Assembly: GCF_964188355.1 (NCBI RefSeq)
Contig: NC_134174.1
Coordinates: 50,985,725 to 51,049,724 of the forward strand
Length of the DNA stretch: 64,000 nucleotides
Source of the DNA: Buteo buteo
Lineage: Eukaryota > Chordata > Aves > Accipitriformes > Accipitridae
Reading direction: 5' to 3'
A model generated the notes under the pieces. That model worked only from the letters and a program-made list of their open reading frames with translations, ran no database searches and was not told where the DNA came from. A program made the translations under genes and the position numbers. Shown piece by piece: positions 24,301-33,300 of this stretch (position 1 is the stretch's first letter; each line of letters opens with the position of its first letter).

Positions 24301-27300
24301 CCAGCGCAACCCACCCAGTTTATATACTGGGCATGACATCACATGGTATGGAATACCCCTTTGGCCAGTTTGGTTCAGGTGCCCTGGCTGTGTCCCCTCC
24401 CAACTTCTTGTGCCCCTCCAGCCTTCTTGCTGGCTGGGCATGAGAAGCTGAACAATCCTTGACTTAGTCTAAACACAACTTAGCAACAACTGAAAACATC
24501 AGTGTTATCAACATTCTTCACATACTGAATCCAAAACATAGCACTGTACCAGCTACTAGAAAGAAAATTAACTCCATCCCACCTGAAACCACAACAGAGA
24601 CCTATTTTGTTTCAGCATCACTGCTATCTTTCAGTATGTGAACCTTGCTCTGCCTTAGATGCAACTGTTCTGTTGCTTCTGGTAAAGGCACTGTCTAAAC
24701 CTTTTGTGATGAGCACCTTTTTGAGCTAAAGTTCAAAAGATAAAGTTAGATTGTTCATATCAAATATGAAGGCAGAGTTTTACCTATGCATCTTCATAAG
24801 AACTAGATGTCCCTGAGACTTCAGTTGAATTTTTATTCTTTTTTTAATCCAAAGGAGATATTATTTTTCCCCAACTTCATCTTCAAACACAGGTACGGTG
24901 AGCTACCACACACAAGATGTCCTTAGACCTATTTAGTGCTTTGGTTTGTACACTGACTGTGGAAACGATAATTGTTGGCCGATTCAATCCCAACAAATTG
25001 AAACCAGTCATCATGTTTTATCCAATTTACTTCTGCATTGCTGAAGTTAATTTCAGTGTTAGTGCACACTTAACTAGAGTGTGTCTTGCTTCTCTGACCA
25101 ATACTTCCTAGGCATCTTAAAGCTGTTATGTGATTTCATTACATAGGTTTTTACTTTCTATCACTCTTTAAAACAGAATGATCCGTACCTGATGCAAATA
25201 GCAGTCAAACTAGTCTATAGTCATGATATCAGTAGGATCTAGATGTCATTTAGACCAGTGAGTGACTTTTTTTACAGTATTTGTGGTTTGGGGATTTTTT
25301 TAACTTCACTGATACAATTTTTTGACTGAAAATATGGAACATACCCCTTTGCTGCTAGTGTGTGTATGTAAGATAAACCTTTTACAGTTTTCTATTCAAA
25401 GAAGGTGAAGCTTATGGTATTTGTGTCATGGGATTCATGCCAGCATTTTTAAAGATTGTCATCTGCTGTTGGCCCAGGAAGGGAGGAAGAAATGGATTTA
25501 CATTGCAGCAAGAAAACTTTTTGTTAGACAGTTCATGTTTCTGGCTGTACAGATGATGAAGTACGGTGAAGAAACAGATTGCACTGAGACAGTGCAGAAT
25601 ATCCACGACTGGAGGCACTGAAGAACACATTGCACCAGCACCCAAGAGGGCTGGTGACCTTGGGCCTGCTTCGAGCTTGGCACTGCCCTTGGTGGTCCTT
25701 GCCCAAGCACCTGCAGGCTCCTGCTGTGGGTGGGAATACAGGTCTGAGAACCACCATGGAGATACGGGCACTCCTAGCAGCACTTTTAAGGGTGCATATG
25801 TGAGAAAGGTGAGGTTTTGTATGACTTTTTATTGAAGCTCAGGCTTTGTAAAGGCCACTGTTCCTGTCCTGCAGGCATGTTCGCCTACCACAAGGACTCG
25901 CACTGCCATTGGTTCAGCAGCTTTAAGTGTGATAACTATTCTGAATTCCGATTGGTTGGAGCTGTATCCTTTTATGTCCACTAGACGGTGCTAAACAAAC
26001 AGCCATTCAATGAGTTGGTACAGGCGTGAAATAAAGCATTGATTAAAGCTCATTCAGATGTTGTATATACAAGTGTGTTCCATTTTAAATGTATAAAAAG
26101 AATGTCATTCAAACAAGTGATCTAAAAATAGGAAGAAAATGGTGGTATGTGGGTATGTGGTGCATTTTACAGTCAGAAAATACTAGAATTAAGATTAAAC
26201 ATGCAACTTTTTGTGTATAAGTTGTAATTAAGTTGTAAATTTTTATCTACGTACACCCTTACACCTCTGAGTTTCATTCAGTAAACATAAATGAGCCCGT
26301 ACGCATTAATATTTTAAGTCCCAATTGTTCAGCGGGGTGTTGTTTTGTGGGTTTTTTTAACTGAATGGAAGCCACAAGCTATTTTGAGCATAAGTTTATT
26401 TCCTGGGTTTTCTGTTGTGCTCATTTATGAAGTCCTCAGAAAAATGATTAATGATAATATATGCTTATAACTCCACTAAGATGAGATGATGATGTCCCCA
26501 TTTTACTGATTGCAGTTGGACCAGATGATTGTTGTAGGTCTCTTCCAACTGAACTGTTCTATTCTAGTGAGAAGCTGAATTGTGAACTGGATTCTTCTGA
26601 GTTTTGGTATCATTTCAAATTTCTTTCACGAGATACACTTAAATGTGCTAGCTGATGAGCTGTAGTGCCAGTACAGGTTGTCTTTATGCTTTTAGATTTA
26701 TTTAAAAGAAAAATTGCTATATTGAAGTCTCTCTAGAATTTTTGGATTAAAAATATATATCTACAATTCTCTTTAAAAACTTTTTTTCATAACAATACTT
26801 TGGAACAATTTATTCTAGGAATGCTTGTGTAGAATATTATGGTGAGGATTCTCAAGTGTTCTGTCAATGTGCATCATGTGACCATTTTAACTACTACTTT
26901 TAAAAAACTGCATTTAAAATTATCAGTCAAAAAAAAAAAACTTAAATCATTTCCATTGCTTCTGTTTGTTTAGCATGTATTGGAGTATCCTGAGTAAAGT
27001 CTTAAAGTATTTTTTCCAAGTTACTTAAAATACTATCTATAATAAGGATGTGTGGGGTTTGCCCTTAACATTTGACACGTGTAGCTTATGGGACTTGCTG
27101 TATATAATAGCATTACATTGGATATTCGTTTCCCACCTTGCTGTTACAAGAAATTATTGAGTCCTCCCATTGTTCCCTGTGATCACAACACACTTGTAGG
27201 CATCTGTGATGTCACGTTAGGTGACCTGTTTCAGATTATGCCCGTAAGTATTATGTTTTTTAAAAGGCTAAATTACTGATTTTAAACCTGTTTTATTTAT

Positions 27301-30300
27301 GTTTAATGCTTGGATTATAAACTGTTTCAAAACAGCCTTTTTTTCAGCACAGGTTGATAAAGTCTCCTTCTGTTGAAAACAGAAATTGTCCATGTTTTCT
27401 AGCATGGCAGAATTATTGTTGATCTATTTGAAGTTAGAATACCAAAATCTGATATGAGCATTCTAGACGCTTTTTCCGTAGTAAAAAGAAAAATGTAACC
27501 ATTTATACTGAAATAAAAATAAATAAATATATATACACACATATTAATTAAGCAGTGAGTTTTTCTTTGTGCACTTGTTCGGAACATACAGCTTTTTCCA
27601 AGATACTTTCTATATAAAGTAATGATTCTGGCATGTCCTTGCAAAGTACATCACTTAGTTTTGTAGATTTTCTAAAGAGTTTTTACTCATTTTGTAGGAA
27701 CTGGCTCATGGACTAAGTGAACTTCTATCCTATGAAGGCAATGTCGAAGAGGATTTTTACTCAACCTTTCAGGTCATTAAATGCACAACTATAAGTGATT
27801 CTCATATTCATTCAGTAATTTTTACCAATGTTTCTGCAACGGAGTGGCCCACTACTGTGTGATTGCTGATTGTTTAGAATATAACTGCATGGGCATTAAA
27901 GCTTGCTTCAAGACCAGTCTAGTCCTGGGGCATCAGGGCTTACAGAGACTGGCTCGCTTACGGGGCTTTAAGCCGTTGTCCTCTGGCAGCGTAGACGGAT
28001 CTGAATACTGGCTGCCAGGGTTGCATGGCCATCCACCAGTGCATTTCCAGCTCTTTGCTTGCTCTGACAACCATCACCTTGCAATTGGTGACCTGGTTTG
28101 TGGAATTCATCTGGCCGCAAAACAGTCCCTTTTCTGTCTAACCCAGAGGCTAGTCAAAGCTTACTCTGGTTATTTTATACGCTTTGTCCAGGAAATCGCA
28201 CTTGAACAATAGCTTGTTCGAGTTACGGTAGTTTTGCCTGACCTGTATGTCTAACTGCTACTTCAATGAAGAAAACCTTTTTCATTTATTCGTTGTTTTA
28301 GAACACATACTAGTTGGTGAAATTTCATGTTGGTTTATGTATGTGTATTGGACTAGTCTTGATGTTTTTTTCCTCAGCTTTGAATTACATTATTGTCAGA
28401 CCATATGACAATTTTTGTAAAGCAGGTACTTTAGAGTTCCTAGGTGAGCTACAGTGTGATGCTCCTAAATTGTTCTTTTCTATGAAAAACTCTGTGGCTC
28501 CAGAGCCTGCAGGTCAGTTTGATGTACCACTGTGTAAAAGGGTTAGTTTTTCTGCTTTGAATACCAATTTCTTGAGCAATTTGTTGAAAATTGTGGTATT
28601 TAACTTTTAAAAACTCCACAACCCTCAGGGATTACAGGATGTGCTAAAGAGAGAGACGTGAAATAATAAATACAAGCTTTGTAATTTGTGAGTATATGAA
28701 TGTATTTTCCAGTATTGACCTTGACTCCTCTTTTTCTCCAGGTTTTTCAGGAAGAATTTGGTGTTATAAAATCTTACAACTTAAAGCCAAATGGAGATAA
28801 AATTCCAGTCACAAATCAGAATAGGAAAGGTACTTCAATATGTATCAACTACACGTATTTGGTAGATTTAAGTTTGCCCCTTTTTTTCCTTCTTATAAAC
28901 CTAGGTTTTCTTTAACAAAATGTGCAAATTAAATTACTGTAATCCTTTCTGTTATGCCCACCAATTTAATAGCATCTAGAATGAAATGCATTCATTTTTC
29001 TTAGTTCAGTACAATTTGAGAGAGCACAACAAATGATTATTTAAAATTATTATGATGTAACAAAATAAAATGTTTTTCTTTTTTAGAATATGTGCAGCTC
29101 TATGTTGATTTTCTTCTCAACAAATCAATTTACAAACAATTTGCAGCTTTCTATTATGGATTTCATAGTGTCTGTGCTTCATATGCATTACTGGTAAGAA
29201 TAAAATGAAACATAACTCTTCTGTTTCAAATATGTGACAATGACTTATCTAAATTAAACAAATTACTCTGGATGATTTTAGGATTTGTGAAGAATCTTGA
29301 TTAATCAATGTAGTTGATTAATCCAACATAAGCAGAAGAAATTAAGCAGGTAATCAGCTGTGCTCTGTAGCATTCCATTGAAAACAGATAAATAAAGCTC
29401 CACAAGTTAGGTTTATCAGTATGCATTCACAGACACTTCTCAGGCTCCTGTGTGAATGTTTACAAGGATTCTCTGTATTCCCTACGGTTACGAGCAGCAG
29501 AGCAACTATGTCTGTATGCTCTTGAATGACTCCTCTAAAAACACCTATTACTTTTTGCAGGAAGAACACTCAATGAGGTTGAGATTAAACATTCTTCCAT
29601 ATTCAGTCCTGTTTGGCTGTTAGAATGCCTTTTGTAATTTACATCATCCGATGTGCAGTAAGAAGAGAAAGAAGAGGCAATTATAATTTGCATGAGATTT
29701 TCTTCATTCCTGTGAAATTAGCGAAGTATGACAGACTTGCAGCAAAGTGAGATGTGACTAACTGCAAGGAAGGTTCTGGAAAGAGATTAAAAATCCATTG
29801 AAATACTGTGACATACTTACATGCAATTTAATGATGTTGTAGTAAATGAATAAGTAGGTTCTGCAGGTGTAAGTTTAGCAGTTGTTAAAACAGTTTATTG
29901 TTATATGTATTTGCTTTGCACAACAGTGTGTACAACCAAGAGTCAAGTTCTGTCAGCCACTGCTACTCATCAACCTCCATTGGGACTTTTCAGTATAAAT
30001 GAAATGGAAGTTGTAACCAAAATTGAGATCAAAACCCTCCCTCCAAATTCCATACATACAAACTTAATTTTCTTCCTGTCCCATTTGTAATCTAATCAGA
30101 TGACAAGCAAGTCAATATAATAAATGCAAGAATGAAGAAGAAGTGAGGAATGAAAGAAATACACTAAAATATGATGTTATGCAGTGATTTGCTTTTTACT
30201 ATATATAGTAGTAAGAGATTCTTCAAAGTATGAGAAATTAATTTTTCTATAAAACATTATGTATCTACGTTATAGATTTATTTTGAATGATATTCTATTA

Positions 30301-33300
30301 GTTTTTCTATAATACCAAAAGAAACATTTAATTTGAATCTAGTAGCATCATTTCTCATCTTTAAAAAAAAATTAAATATTTTATCCTTAATTTCTGGCAG
30401 CTACTTCGTCCAGAAGAGGTTGAAATTCTTGTCTGTGGCAGTCCTGAACTGGATATGTCCGCTTTACAGCGAAGTACCCAATATGAGGGCTACCAAAAAA
30501 CTGATCTTACTATACGGTAGGCTTAATTTTTTTCATTCTAATTACCGAATTTAAAAACATCATAGAATGGTAGACTGTTGGGATTAATCTCTTTAAGGAT
30601 AATCTGAGAATGATTGAAGTTTTAAAAATGTATTTCCAAATAAGACAAAGGCACTATTAAATTATCTCTAAGTAGGAAGAGTTAGATCCTTTTAGTTAGA
30701 TCCTGTTGCTGAATACCTTTAAAAGGTTATGATCAGATTGAAATGGAGATAGCTTAAAAAGAATAGCCTGAAATCCTGCGTAGTGAAATCTGAGTCTTTA
30801 TTTTTATTAACCCATCTTCTAAACATGCTTTTTCTCTTCCAATTCTATTTGATACTAAGGATATTTATATTAGGGAGTAGAAGGTATTTATATTTTTATA
30901 GAAAAGTGGGTTTGGGCATCATTTGACAAGACATCATTCCAAAATTCATAAAACATTGTAGTTGTCAAGTCCTTAGGAATTTATTTAACCTTGCAAATTA
31001 GGATACTACTGATGTCCTATATATTACATTAATTAAATTCTCAGTAAGTAATATACATTATGTAGTACTTGCAGTTGTATTATTATCCTTGTACTGTTTT
31101 GTCATGAAATTGCATCTTACACCATTTTCTTCTCCTTCTACCTGGAACATAGATACTTTTGGGATGTAGTACTTGGATTTTCTCTTGACCTTCAAAAGAA
31201 GCTGCTACATTTTGCCACAGGAAGTGATAGAGTACCTGTGGGAGGAATGGCTGATTTGAATTTCAAGATTTCAAAGAGTGAAACATCCACTAATTGGTAA
31301 GTAGTTTTCTGAGGTTTTAAATTTTTTTGTTATGTTGTTTTCTGGATTATTAAAAATTTTTGTTAAATTATTTCATGAGACCCCTTATCACTCTTGCATA
31401 TCTTTTTAAAGAAGAGGAAACTAATGTATAAGAAAGAAACTGCATGGACTCCTTTAGTTTGTCTTCAAAATGTGATTATACCCATTAATTGATTGCATAA
31501 ATTTTGCAGGTGACCATCTAATACAAAATTGATTCTCCAGTAAATGTTTACATTTGAGGCCAGGAATTCTTTATAGAGATTTTTTACATGTTTTCAGTTC
31601 AAATAAATTATTTGTTTAATTGTTCCTAACATGACAGCTGAGCAAATGAAAATATACCGTGAATCACCACGATTTTTTCTGAATTCGTTGAGTCTGTCAT
31701 GTATAGCAGCCCCTGCCGTTGCAGAAAATGCTTATGTTCTTTCTTGACGGTCTAAATAAGAATTTTAACATGTATGGCTGAGAAGATGTAGCATTCCTTT
31801 GGTGAGTAAGTGTATGGCTGATACAGAGGTTGCTCAGAAGAAATAGGAACGAAGCAGCCTTGTAATTTCATTGTGAAGGTTAAATTGTTCATGCCAAGTT
31901 TTTATGTTTCTGGTGGTGTTTTATTTTGTATTGAATTGACTTGAGAAATTCCACATACCTTCCAGCTAGTATTTTCCTTCTCAAGATTGGAGAAAGTCAG
32001 TTTAAATAATTTGGAAAGCTGTATAGAAAAGCTTACTGCTCTGAAGCTTATTGCTAAGCAGTAATTGCTGCTAAGCAGTAATTACTGGCTTGACCTAGAT
32101 TCTCAGACATTTAGGGTAATCAAAATGCCTAAATGGAACTATATTTTTAAACTCAAAATTTTGTTGGGTTTTCTGTGGAGAGCTGAATTAAATGCGTAAA
32201 AAAAATTAATCTGGGATTTTTTTTTAAATTTGGTTTATCTCATTCCTGTGGTATTTCTAATGCTTTATTCAATGAGCTAATTACTGGTTCCTGTAACATG
32301 TCAAAGGAACATTAGGATGCAATGAAAAATGAAGAAAAATCAGTCAATGTTAAATCTCTGTTTAAGTTCATTCTCCTGTAAAATGTTCATGTTCTTAAAA
32401 GTGGAAAATGTATTTTTAAATAGTGTGCATTTTAAAAGTATGTAGGTCTGTGTTTTGCAAGATAATTGTTGCAGTCAGACTCCCTGCGCAGAGATGAACG
32501 TAGACATGCTGGCATTGCATTGCATTGCCCACACAATAGGATCAAAAAATATAATAGCAATGAAAATTGCCAAATTAATATCTTGTTTCCCAACTTTCCA
32601 AATTCTGAAGCACACGACTCCAGTCTGATTAACAGATCTTTACTTGTTAAAGGGTGGGGAAGGGAGAAGTAGCTTGAGTTTCCAGATCTGGGGGGATTCC
32701 ACCCCCTTTCAAGAATGTTTGCTAGTGACCAAAGGCCAAGCTGCTGCCATTCAAAAGACTAAGGGCTTCAGTGAAAACAGAACTAGGGAGCTTTTGAGTC
32801 ACATACTAAAATTTAACTTTTAAGTGTCCAAGTTTTAGAAATTTTTCAGTGTGTTGGGTTAATTCCAAATGTCAGGTTGAGCTTCAGCTCATTGTCTTTT
32901 TCCTCTCTCCCCGCAAAGTAATCAGTTGTAGGACAAGTCTATATCCTCAGTGCTGTCCTGCATGTCACTTGAGAACGTAAAGGGCAAGAAGATCCTGTAG
33001 CTTCTTATTGCCTGTGGCTGTGAGGCAGGATGTTAGTGGCATCTCATACTGGTGGCAAAACAAGGGCTTCGGCTACTGAAGAACAGTTCTCATCAAACTA
33101 CTCTGTTCTATTAAGGAGCAGAGTTTCCACTGTTTCAGCCAGGCAATCTGAAGAGGTACCTGCAATATATACTTAAACTCAGCTCTCAGAAGAAACTTGC
33201 AACTGGAAGTGTGGGTATGGCTAAGACCAACCTTGTGAACTGTTGTTTTTCCAGGGCTTCAGCCAGCTCCTCAGTGCTCTGCACTGAGGCATATGTCTGT

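Larger units (their letters stand above)
21606..25874 (+). other. HECTD2: HECTD2 intron, 4.27 kb, largest complete intron
   Basis: GT-AG intron. It contains two perfect palindromes (22280-22301, 22409-22428), a solo LTR (24008-24596) and a GC-richer island with overlapping open frames on both strands (25412-25835) just before exon 12. Confidence 0.85.

Noticed and set aside
24191..24451. 86-codon + and 62-codon - frames
   Set aside because: Inside the solo LTR, with no viral protein similarity.
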